A DNA stretch of 64,000 nucleotides from an uncultured Allomuricauda sp. (GTDB lineage Bacteria > Bacteroidota > Bacteroidia > Flavobacteriales > Flavobacteriaceae), in contig NZ_CANMOO010000005.1 in assembly GCF_947499585.1 (NCBI RefSeq), forward strand, positions 1 through 64,000, written 5' to 3'. Shown here piece after piece: positions 16,165-22,936 of this stretch. The position numbers were made by a program, and so were the translations under genes. The notes under the pieces were generated by a model. The model was not told the origin of the DNA, searched no databases, and worked only from the letters and a program-made list of their open reading frames with translations. Position 1 is the first letter of the stretch; the number at the start of each line of letters is the position of its first letter.

Positions 16165-16570
16165 GAACGAAGAAAAGGAACTAGCAGCGTTTGTTGACAA
16201 AATTATGGATGAAACGATTTTAGAATCTCCTTCATTCGATTTCACAGATAACATTATGTCTCAAATTGCTGTACCCGTGCTAAATGACGTTACTCAATAT
16301 AAACCATTGATACCAAAGAGTTTTTTTGTTTTCTTGTGCATTGGGTTGGTTGGAATGACATGGTATTTGGCTGCTGACTATACCCTGGACAATAGAGCAT
16401 GGTTTGGAAATGGACAAATTGATTCGTTTTTTGAAAGAATTTTAGATTGGCCTCAAATGCTGTCATCTTCAAAAACAACAGTGTATGCGGTTTTGCTTTT
16501 TGGGTTATTGTTTCTGATTCAAATTCCTTGGTTGAAAAGATATTTTGACAATAGTTGGATGTTAAGATGA
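16157..16570 (+). CDS. Putative membrane anti-sigma factor
   Basis: 137 residues. The first 50 are soluble and acidic (DKNEEKELAAFVDKIMDETI), then two hydrophobic segments at about 55-75 and 108-125 with a periplasmic loop between. No zinc-binding HxxxCxxC motif is present, so this is not a ZAS-type anti-sigma factor. Its 8-base overlap with the sigma gene, the size and the soluble-then-membrane layout are what one expects of a partner that tethers the sigma factor. The family is not recognised; the call rests on context. The 3' end overlaps the convergent DoxX-like gene by 9 bases. Confidence 0.65.
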   Translation: MDKNEEKELAAFVDKIMDETILESPSFDFTDNIMSQIAVPVLNDVTQYKPLIPKSFFVFLCIGLVGMTWYLAADYTLDNRAWFGNGQIDSFFERILDWPQMLSSSKTTVYAVLLFGLLFLIQIPWLKRYFDNSWMLR

Positions 16571-16921
16571 CAAGTAGAAGTATGCCCAATACATTAAGCC
16601 AAATTGTAATGGTATTCTAAGCAAGAGTATCCATTTTGGTATTCCTGCACTTTCTTTTTCACCAGATAGCATATAAAAGTGAACCAGTAAGAAAACAAGA
16701 AGCATTGCTATAATTGCATAGATGCTAAGGTTCCTAGTTTGCTCAAAGCAAAGTGCAATACCCAAAACAATCTCTACAAGGCCACTTAACAGAACCAATA
16801 GCTTATGATTTGGGAGATATCTGGGCATTATGCGCAGATAGGCCTTTGGATAAACAAAATGGGCAACACCCGCAATCATATACATGCCAGCCATTACATA
16901 AAGATGCCAAGGGTTTTCCAT
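16562..16921 (-). CDS. DoxX-like small integral membrane protein
   Basis: 119 residues, four hydrophobic segments across the chain, with the pattern VMAGMYMIAGVAHFVYPKAY at the start and LVEIVLGIALCFEQT in the second helix, characteristic of the DoxX/DoxD-like superfamily. Members are small inner-membrane proteins linked in some organisms to respiratory chain or redox stress; the precise role is unknown. It overlaps the end of the putative anti-sigma gene and is probably expressed alone; upstream lies the htpG terminator. Confidence 0.82.
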   Translation of the reverse strand: MENPWHLYVMAGMYMIAGVAHFVYPKAYLRIMPRYLPNHKLLVLLSGLVEIVLGIALCFEQTRNLSIYAIIAMLLVFLLVHFYMLSGEKESAGIPKWILLLRIPLQFGLMYWAYFYLSS

Positions 16922-16936
16922 TGAGATAAAAATAAG

Positions 16937-16962
16937 AAAGGCAGGTCATATGACCTGCCTTT
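16937..16962 (-). terminator. htpG terminator (perfect palindrome)
   Basis: AAAGGCAGGTCAT-ATGACCTGCCTTT is a perfect 26-base inverted repeat, 24 bases after the htpG stop. The flanks are A/T-rich on both sides. Confidence 0.75.
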
Positions 16963-16985
16963 AAATGAAATTTATGTAATTGAGA

Positions 16986-18875
16986 TTACTTTATCATCTC
17001 GTAACTACGCGAAATGAAATTGGTAAGTTCTTCTCCTTTTAATAATCCTTTGGACAAGCGCGCCAAATCTAAAGACTGATTGATCAATCTTTCGCGTTTT
17101 TTGGCAGTTTTGGTACTCAAAATTTCGCCAACCAACTCATGATTGGTGTTTACAATGAGGTTATACATTTCTGGCATATTCCCCATTCCAAACATTCCAC
17201 CACCGCCACCGGTTTGCTGCATTTCCTTCATTCTGCGCATAAATTCAGGCTCTGTAATAATAAATGGCGACGCCGAACTGTCCATTGCTTCCATTTGAAT
17301 GGTATACCCCTTATCTGTTATGACTTTTTCCAAATCAGCCTTTAGGCTGTCCTTTTCTTCATCAGAAAGTTTAGAAATAGTAGTGTCCTCTTTTTTGATG
17401 AGGTTGTCCAGATGGTCAGCATCTACTCTTGCAAAAGATAAGTTCTCTTTAGAAGTTTCCAGTTTTTGCATTAAATGCGATATAATTGGAGAATCCATCA
17501 ATAGTACTTCATAACCTTTTGCCTTGGCAGCCTCAATATAGCTATGTTGTGCTTCCTTGTCAGATGCATATAGTACAACCAACTTTCCATCTTTATCAGT
17601 TTGGTTGTCTTTTAATGTGTTCTGTAACTCCTCAAAAGTGAAGAATTTGCCATCTACTGTTGGGTATAGTGCAAATTTGTCAGATTTCTCAAAGAATTTA
17701 TCTTCAGAAAGCATCCCGTATTCAATAACCACTTTAATATCGTTCCACTTTTGTTCAAAATCTTCACGATTGCTTTTAAAGAGCGAGCTCAACTTATCGG
17801 CAACCTTTTTTGAGATGTAAGAAGAAATCTTTTTAACGGCCCCGTCAGCTTGCAGGTAAGAACGTGATACGTTAAGCGGAATGTCTGGAGAATCTATAAC
17901 ACCACGCAACATGGTTAAAAACTCTGGAACAATACCTTCAACATTATCCGTTACAAAAACCTGGTTTTGGTATAATTGAATCCTATCTTTTTGAATGTTA
18001 AGGTCATTCGTCAACTTTGGAAAATATAGAATACCTGTTAAGTTGAAGGGGTAATCCACATTCAAATGAATATTGAACAAAGGCTCTTCAAATTGCATGG
18101 GATACAATTCTCTATAGAAGCTATTGTAATCCTCATCCTTTAAATCTGCAGGTTTCTTTGTCCATGCCGGCTCAGGATTGTTGATGATGTCATCTACCTC
18201 TTGCGTTGGTGCAGGATCTTCCTCTTTAGCATCTTCAGGCTTTGGAAGCGTTTCTGTTTTTGTTCCAAATTTTATCGGAATAGGCATGAACTTGTTGTAT
18301 TTGGTCAACAGTTCACGAATTTTTGAATCTTCTAAAAACTCTGTTGAGTCTTCAGCCACATGAAGAACAATCTCTGTTCCTCTATCTTTTTTCTTTGCTT
18401 CTTTTAAAGTGAATTCTGGAGACCCGTCACAAACCCAATGTACCGCTGGTTCATCTTTAAAGCTCTTTGTGATGATTTCCACCTTTTCCGCTACCATAAA
18501 TGCAGAATAGAATCCAAGTCCAAAATGACCGATGATACCGGCATCTTTTCCAGCATCCTTGTATTTGTCCAAAAATTCTTCAGCGCCAGAAAAAGCTACT
18601 TCATTAATGTACTTTTTAACCTCTTCTTCCGTCATGCCAATACCTTGGTCTATAATACGGATACGTTTTTTATCCTTATCAACCTTTATTTCAATCAAGG
18701 GATTGTCATATTTAACTTTGGCCTCGCCAATAGAAGAAAGGTGTTTAAGTTTTAGTGTTGCATCCGTAGCGTTGGAAATAAGCTCTCTCAAGAAAATTTC
18801 ATGATCACTATAGAGGAATTTTTTTATTAGAGGAAATATGTTTTCTACTGAAACATTGATTTTGCCTGTAGCCAT
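16986..18875 (-). CDS. htpG: Molecular chaperone HtpG (Hsp90)
   Basis: 629 residues, the normal size of bacterial Hsp90. The N-terminal ATPase domain carries the GHKL motifs: FLRELISNATDATLKLK (Asn for magnesium), IRIIDQGIGMTEEEV, and GHFGLGFYSAFMVAEKV. The middle domain includes the catalytic Arg loop in PLNVSRSYLQAD, and the C-terminal dimerisation domain ends near LLKGEELTNFISRSYEMIK. An acidic insert rich in Glu and Pro (around residues 215-240, KPEDAKEEDPAPTQEVD) lies between N and middle domains, an analogue of the eukaryotic charged linker. Cytoplasmic, ATP-dependent folding of client proteins. Monocistronic, with promoter candidate at 18912-18941. Confidence 0.97.
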   Translation of the reverse strand: MATGKINVSVENIFPLIKKFLYSDHEIFLRELISNATDATLKLKHLSSIGEAKVKYDNPLIEIKVDKDKKRIRIIDQGIGMTEEEVKKYINEVAFSGAEEFLDKYKDAGKDAGIIGHFGLGFYSAFMVAEKVEIITKSFKDEPAVHWVCDGSPEFTLKEAKKKDRGTEIVLHVAEDSTEFLEDSKIRELLTKYNKFMPIPIKFGTKTETLPKPEDAKEEDPAPTQEVDDIINNPEPAWTKKPADLKDEDYNSFYRELYPMQFEEPLFNIHLNVDYPFNLTGILYFPKLTNDLNIQKDRIQLYQNQVFVTDNVEGIVPEFLTMLRGVIDSPDIPLNVSRSYLQADGAVKKISSYISKKVADKLSSLFKSNREDFEQKWNDIKVVIEYGMLSEDKFFEKSDKFALYPTVDGKFFTFEELQNTLKDNQTDKDGKLVVLYASDKEAQHSYIEAAKAKGYEVLLMDSPIISHLMQKLETSKENLSFARVDADHLDNLIKKEDTTISKLSDEEKDSLKADLEKVITDKGYTIQMEAMDSSASPFIITEPEFMRRMKEMQQTGGGGGMFGMGNMPEMYNLIVNTNHELVGEILSTKTAKKRERLINQSLDLARLSKGLLKGEELTNFISRSYEMIK

Positions 18876-18911
18876 TGTTTAATAATTTTCTTTAGGTTTT
18901 AATAATGGCAA

Positions 18912-18941
18912 AAAAAGTACCATAGTTATAAATGTGACAAA
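18912..18941 (-). promoter_or_regulatory. Putative htpG promoter
   Basis: On the minus strand TTTG (18938-18941) is followed after 18 bases by TACTTTTT (18912-18919), one mismatch from TAnnTTTG. It lies 37 bases before the htpG start. The -33 element is embedded in a partly dyad-symmetric stretch (GTGTCAGTTTGTCAC) that might be an operator. Confidence 0.45.
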
Positions 18942-19029
18942 CTGACACTGTACTGCAGATATTACAGTATCTGGCAAACTTTAACATAGTTTTGTTTATT
19001 CTTTTTATTAAATTGATAAACAAAATATG

Positions 19030-19037
19030 TATATTTG
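19030..19037 (+). promoter_or_regulatory. -7 box of the candidate small RNA
   Basis: TATATTTG matches TAnnTTTG exactly. No clear TTTG is seen at the expected 17-23 base spacing; the nearest partial match (ATTG) is at 19012-19015. Confidence 0.4.
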
Positions 19038-19041
19038 TAGT

Positions 19042-19141
19042 GTTATGGAAAAATTGCTATGAAATAGTATCATGCTATAACAAGTTTGTTTATTTATTGG
19101 TTAGGTTGTTGAAAACGCACTTTCATTCGAAAGTGCGTTTT
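19042..19141 (+). ncRNA. Candidate ~100-nt small RNA
   Basis: Between htpG and the TetR-like gene is a 339-base gap holding an exact -7 box (19030-19037) and, about 75 bases on, a strong stem-loop terminator (19112-19141). No gene lies between them; the only frame is a five-codon ATGGAAAAATTGCTATGA at 19045, which could be a leader peptide. The start is estimated from the box. A short transcript ending at a Rho-independent terminator is the usual appearance of a bacterial sRNA. No known family is recognised. It could instead be an attenuator of the following gene, but that gene starts 74 bases after the terminator. Confidence 0.4.
19112..19141 (+). terminator. Strong intrinsic terminator without an upstream gene
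   Basis: AAAACGCACTTTC-ATTC-GAAAGTGCGTTTT, a 13-bp perfect stem followed by TCCTTTTATTT. Being nearly symmetric, it could also act on the minus strand. Confidence 0.8.
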
Positions 19142-19214
19142 CCTTTTATTTCTTAAGAAATCTTAACTATTATTTTGTTCGGTAAATCGTATTTTTAATT
19201 AAACATAAAATACA

Positions 19215-19871
19215 ATGGCAAATACTTCAAATTCAAAGGTTACAGAAGAAAAAATTATTGGTTGGTTCATGGATACTGTTTTGGAACATGAAGTAATACC
19301 AAAATCCATTTACAAGTTTTGCAAGGAAAATAAAATCAAAGAAGAGGAATTCTATAAATTCTTTGGTTCTTTTGAAGGACTGCAGTATGCCATTTGGGAG
19401 AAGTTCTTTGAGAACACCCTAGCGGTTATGCAAAAAAACGAGGGTTATGATAGTATGACCAACGAAGAGAAAATGCTCACATTTTTCTACACCTTTTTTG
19501 AATCTTTAACATTGAACAGGAGCTATGTTCTTTTTATGCTAAAAGAACACAAAAATACCATGGAGAAATTTGGACAGGTAAAAACCCTTAGGAACCCTAT
19601 AAAGGATTTTGCTTCGGAACTTATTGAGGAACGCAATAGCGAAAAGAACTTAAAAATTCTCAAACATAGCCCACAACTGTTTTCTGAAGGAGCATGGTTG
19701 CAATTCCTGTTCCTTTTAAAATTCTGGATGGAAGATAATTCGCCAGATTTTGAAAAGACGGATATAGCCATTGAGAAATCAGTGACAACAATTTTTCAAG
19801 TTTTTGAAAGTGCCCCATTGGAAAAAATTATTGACTTCGGAAAATTCCTCTATAAAGAAAACTTTGCTTAA
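19215..19871 (+). CDS. TetR/AcrR family regulator
   Basis: 218 residues. The N-terminal 60 residues form a three-helix DNA-binding domain of TetR type (TEEKIIGWFMDTVLEHEVIP, SIYKFCKENKIKEEEFYKFF, then SFEGLQYAIWEKFF), with the recognition helix less basic than usual. The rest is a helical ligand/dimer domain typical of Bacteroidetes TetR proteins that sit before an AarF/UbiB-like kinase gene, as here: the kinase starts 6 bases after its stop. The pair is probably one operon, and the regulator may act with the kinase rather than as a classical repressor; that is inference. Confidence 0.85.
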   Translation: MANTSNSKVTEEKIIGWFMDTVLEHEVIPKSIYKFCKENKIKEEEFYKFFGSFEGLQYAIWEKFFENTLAVMQKNEGYDSMTNEEKMLTFFYTFFESLTLNRSYVLFMLKEHKNTMEKFGQVKTLRNPIKDFASELIEERNSEKNLKILKHSPQLFSEGAWLQFLFLLKFWMEDNSPDFEKTDIAIEKSVTTIFQVFESAPLEKIIDFGKFLYKENFA

Positions 19872-19877
19872 TAGTGT

Positions 19878-21188
19878 ATGAAGACATTGGACAGTATTCC
19901 CACGGGAAAGATTGAAAGAGCAGGAAAACTAGTAAAGACAGGCGTAAAAATTGGAGGGAACTACGTAAAATATTATGGAAAGAAACTCGTCAACTCAGAA
20001 ACTGCAAAAGAAGAGCTTGACCAAGATAATGCGGAAGATATTTATGATGGCTTAAAAAGCCTTAAAGGGAGTGCGCTCAAAGTTGCTCAAATGCTTAGTA
20101 TGGAGAAGAACCTTCTGCCTAGAGCCTATGTGGAAAAGTTTTCGCTTTCCCAATTTTCTGTTCCACCACTTTCAGCACCTTTAGTTAGAAAAACGTTCAA
20201 AAAGTATCTTAACAAATACCCTGAGGACATTTTTGACACTTTTGAGAAAGATTCTGTTAATGCTGCCAGTATTGGCCAAGTACACAAAGCCAAAAAGGAT
20301 GGTAAAGAATTAGCAGTTAAAATTCAATACCCAGGTGTGGCCCAAAGCATTAGCAGTGATTTGGCAATAGTAAAACCCATCGCCATTAGAATGTTCAACC
20401 TAAAGGGCAAAGATTCTGAAAAATACTTTAAAGAGGTTGAGAATAAACTGGTTGAAGAAACCAATTACATTTTGGAGCTTAAACAAAGTGAAGATATCAC
20501 CCAGGCGTGTTCTGCTATTTCCAATATGGAGTTCCCAAACTATTATCAAGATTTATCCAGTGAGCGTATTCTTACTATGGACTGGATGAAGGGAAAACAC
20601 CTTAGTGAGTTTACAAATACTGATTTTGACCAAAATCTTGGAAATAAACTAGGGCAGGCATTATGGGACTTTTACATGTTTCAAATACATAGTTTGCGCA
20701 AAGTACATGCAGATCCGCACCCTGGTAACTTTTTGGTTAGCGCAAATGAAACCTTGATTGCCATAGATTTTGGTTGTATTAAAGAAATTCCAGATGAGTT
20801 TTACATTCCTTATTTTGAATTGGCCCAAGAAGACAATATCAATAATGACGAAATCTTTATGGAGAAGTTGTACGAGTTGGAAATTTTGACTCCGACCGAT
20901 TCCAAGGAAGAGCTTGAATTTTTTAAGGCTCTTTTCAAGGAAATGCTTACACTTTTTACATCCCCCTTTCATCAAAATGAGTTTGATTTCGGAGCAGATA
21001 CATTCTGGACCAAAATTGCAGATTTAAGTGAACGTTACTCCAAAGATGATCAGATTAAAAAAATGAACGGCAACCGCGGTTCCAAGCATTTTTTATACAT
21101 GAACCGGACTTTTTTCGGACTTTACAACTTGCTTCACGATTTAAAAGCCAAAGTAAAAGTGAACGATTTTAAAAAGTATATGGGCTAA
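19878..21188 (+). CDS. ABC1/AarF (UbiB-like) atypical protein kinase
   Basis: 436 residues, the size of soluble UbiB-family kinases. The signature before the core reads KVAQ (residues 68-71) where the family has KxGQ; the nucleotide loop is NAASIGQVHKA, the lysine lies in LAVKIQYPG, the catalytic HADPHPGNFL motif is intact and the DFG-like metal motif is IAIDFGCI. In other organisms the family supports quinone synthesis or lipid handling. No C-terminal transmembrane helices are seen, unlike E. coli UbiB. Likely cytoplasmic or membrane-associated. It forms a two-gene unit with the TetR-like gene. Confidence 0.9.
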   Translation: MKTLDSIPTGKIERAGKLVKTGVKIGGNYVKYYGKKLVNSETAKEELDQDNAEDIYDGLKSLKGSALKVAQMLSMEKNLLPRAYVEKFSLSQFSVPPLSAPLVRKTFKKYLNKYPEDIFDTFEKDSVNAASIGQVHKAKKDGKELAVKIQYPGVAQSISSDLAIVKPIAIRMFNLKGKDSEKYFKEVENKLVEETNYILELKQSEDITQACSAISNMEFPNYYQDLSSERILTMDWMKGKHLSEFTNTDFDQNLGNKLGQALWDFYMFQIHSLRKVHADPHPGNFLVSANETLIAIDFGCIKEIPDEFYIPYFELAQEDNINNDEIFMEKLYELEILTPTDSKEELEFFKALFKEMLTLFTSPFHQNEFDFGADTFWTKIADLSERYSKDDQIKKMNGNRGSKHFLYMNRTFFGLYNLLHDLKAKVKVNDFKKYMG

Positions 21189-21283
21189 TTTTTCTGATAT
21201 ATTCTAAGTTCTTTGAATATATTTTTTACTTTTCCATTAAATAGCCACTGACTTTTTTAATAATTTTTACTTAAGCATACTAT

Positions 21284-22291
21284 ATGTACAATTCAAAAAT
21301 TTCTGGACTCGGATTTTACGTGCCCGAAAATGTAGTGACCAATGATGATCTATCTAAGTTGATGGAGACCAATGACGAATGGATTCAGGAGCGTACTGGA
21401 ATTAAGGAGCGAAGGCATGTTGTAAAAGGTACGGATACTACTACGTCTATGGGGGTAAAAGCAGCGAAGGTTGCTATTGAACGTGCTGGTATTGATAAAG
21501 ATGATATTGATTTTATTGTTTTTGCCACACTTAGTCCAGACTACTATTTTCCTGGACCTGGTGTTTTGGTGCAACGCGATCTTGGAATTAAAACCGTAGG
21601 GGCGTTAGATGTAAGAAATCAATGTTCTGGTTTTGTCTATGGAATTTCTGTCGCAGACCAATACATTAAAAGTGGAATGTACAAAAATGTGTTGGTGATA
21701 GGTTCTGAGTTACATTCCCATGGTTTGGATATGACAACTAGAGGTAGGGGGGTATCGGTTATTTTTGGTGATGGAGCCGGTGCTGCAGTATTGACCAGAG
21801 AAGAGGATACTTCTCAAGGAATTCTTTCGTCCCATTTACATTCTGAAGGGCAACATGCAGAAGAGCTTTCATTGATTGCTCCTGGAATGGGAAAAAGATG
21901 GGTTACTGATATTATTGAGGATGAAGACCCAGAGGATACTTCTTACTTTCCATATATGAACGGACAGTTTGTATTTAAGAATGCTGTGGTTCGTTTTAGT
22001 GAAGTAATTATGGAAGGTCTGCAAGCTAACAATTTGACCCCAGAGGACATAGATATGCTGATTCCTCACCAGGCAAACCTGCGTATTGCGCAGTTTATTC
22101 AAAAGAAGTTTGGCCTTTCTAATGACCAAGTATTCAATAACATAATGAAATATGGTAATACCACAGCGGCTTCAATCCCAATTGCTTTGACCGAGGCGTG
22201 GGAAGCTGGTAAAATCAAGTCTGGAGATTTAGTGGTTTTAGCTGCTTTTGGTAGCGGATTTACTTGGGGCAGCGTAATCATGAAATGGTAA
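21284..22291 (+). CDS. 3-oxoacyl-ACP synthase III family protein (KAS III/FabH-like)
   Basis: 335 residues, thiolase fold. The catalytic triad is intact: Cys114 (RNQCSGF), His262 (PHQANLRI), Asn292 (YGNTTAAS). The N-terminal ETNDEWIQERTGIKERR motif is the KAS III/FabH hallmark. Such enzymes condense an acyl-CoA with malonyl-ACP to start fatty acid synthesis. Members with the MYNSKISGLGFYVPENVV start often are second FabH copies outside the fab-plsX cluster, and no fab gene is adjacent here; a role in a special fatty acid or lipid is possible. A 95-base gap separates it from the kinase gene, and the PPOX-like gene follows after 6 bases. Confidence 0.92.
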   Translation: MYNSKISGLGFYVPENVVTNDDLSKLMETNDEWIQERTGIKERRHVVKGTDTTTSMGVKAAKVAIERAGIDKDDIDFIVFATLSPDYYFPGPGVLVQRDLGIKTVGALDVRNQCSGFVYGISVADQYIKSGMYKNVLVIGSELHSHGLDMTTRGRGVSVIFGDGAGAAVLTREEDTSQGILSSHLHSEGQHAEELSLIAPGMGKRWVTDIIEDEDPEDTSYFPYMNGQFVFKNAVVRFSEVIMEGLQANNLTPEDIDMLIPHQANLRIAQFIQKKFGLSNDQVFNNIMKYGNTTAASIPIALTEAWEAGKIKSGDLVVLAAFGSGFTWGSVIMKW

Positions 22292-22297
22292 TAACGC

Positions 22298-22840
22298 ATG
22301 GGTAGACAGCTGGACAAATTAACCCCGGCCCTTATCGATTTTATAAAAAATCAAAAACTCTTTTTTGTAGCAACTGCAATGGAAGAAGGTTCTGTAAACC
22401 TTTCCCCCAAAGGATTGGATTCATTACGAGTTTTAGATGAAAATAGAGTAATCTGGTTAAATTTAACTGGAAGCGGTAACGAGACATCTACTCATTTAAT
22501 GAGCAAAAACCGTATCACTATAATGTTTTGTGCTTTTGATGGAGATCCTATTATATTGAGGTTATATGGAAGTGCACAAGCATATAGAAGTAACACTGCG
22601 TTTTGGAAAGAACACATAGATTTGTTTCCTAAAATGGCAGGAAGCAGACAATTGGTGGATGTGAAAATTGATTTGATACAAATTTCATGCGGTATGGGAG
22701 TACCAATAATGGAGTATAAACATCAACGTCAATCTTTGGTGGATTGGGCAGAAAACCAAGGGGAGGAAGGTTTAAAAAAATATTGGTCAAAGAAAAATAC
22801 TATCAGCCTTGATGGCTATCCAACTGATATTGCAGAATAA
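22298..22840 (+). CDS. Pyridoxamine 5'-phosphate oxidase-like flavin protein
   Basis: 180 residues with a split-barrel flavin fold: IKNQKLFFVATAMEEGSVNL, then SPKGLDSLRVLDENRVIWLNL and SGNETSTHLMSKNRITIMFC are typical of the PPOX-like family that binds FMN or F420. The actual substrate is unknown; it is shorter than PdxH and lacks its C-terminal substrate motif, so it is not the vitamin B6 enzyme. It starts 6 bases after the KAS III-like gene and ends before a strong terminator, so both are probably one transcript. Confidence 0.85.
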   Translation: MGRQLDKLTPALIDFIKNQKLFFVATAMEEGSVNLSPKGLDSLRVLDENRVIWLNLTGSGNETSTHLMSKNRITIMFCAFDGDPIILRLYGSAQAYRSNTAFWKEHIDLFPKMAGSRQLVDVKIDLIQISCGMGVPIMEYKHQRQSLVDWAENQGEEGLKKYWSKKNTISLDGYPTDIAE

Positions 22841-22845
22841 AAACA

Positions 22846-22877
22846 AAACCCCGATTCCAAAAAGGAACCGGGGTTTT
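22846..22877 (+). terminator. Rho-independent terminator
   Basis: AACCCCGATTCC-AAAAA-GGAACCGGGGTT with one internal A-C mismatch, followed by TTT. It closes the KAS III-PPOX operon. Confidence 0.85.
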
Positions 22878-22936
22878 TAAATGATATACCTTGAAAGACT
22901 AACCAACCAATACTCTCTCAGGAATATCAAATCTTT

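Noticed and set aside
17139-18804. Plus-strand frames across htpG
   Set aside because: They are shadows of the htpG gene, whose minus-strand frame matches Hsp90 throughout.
22846-22877. Possible CRISPR-like or IS terminal repeat
   Set aside because: The inverted repeat is a single terminator hairpin; no spacer array, transposase or target-site duplication is present anywhere in the window.
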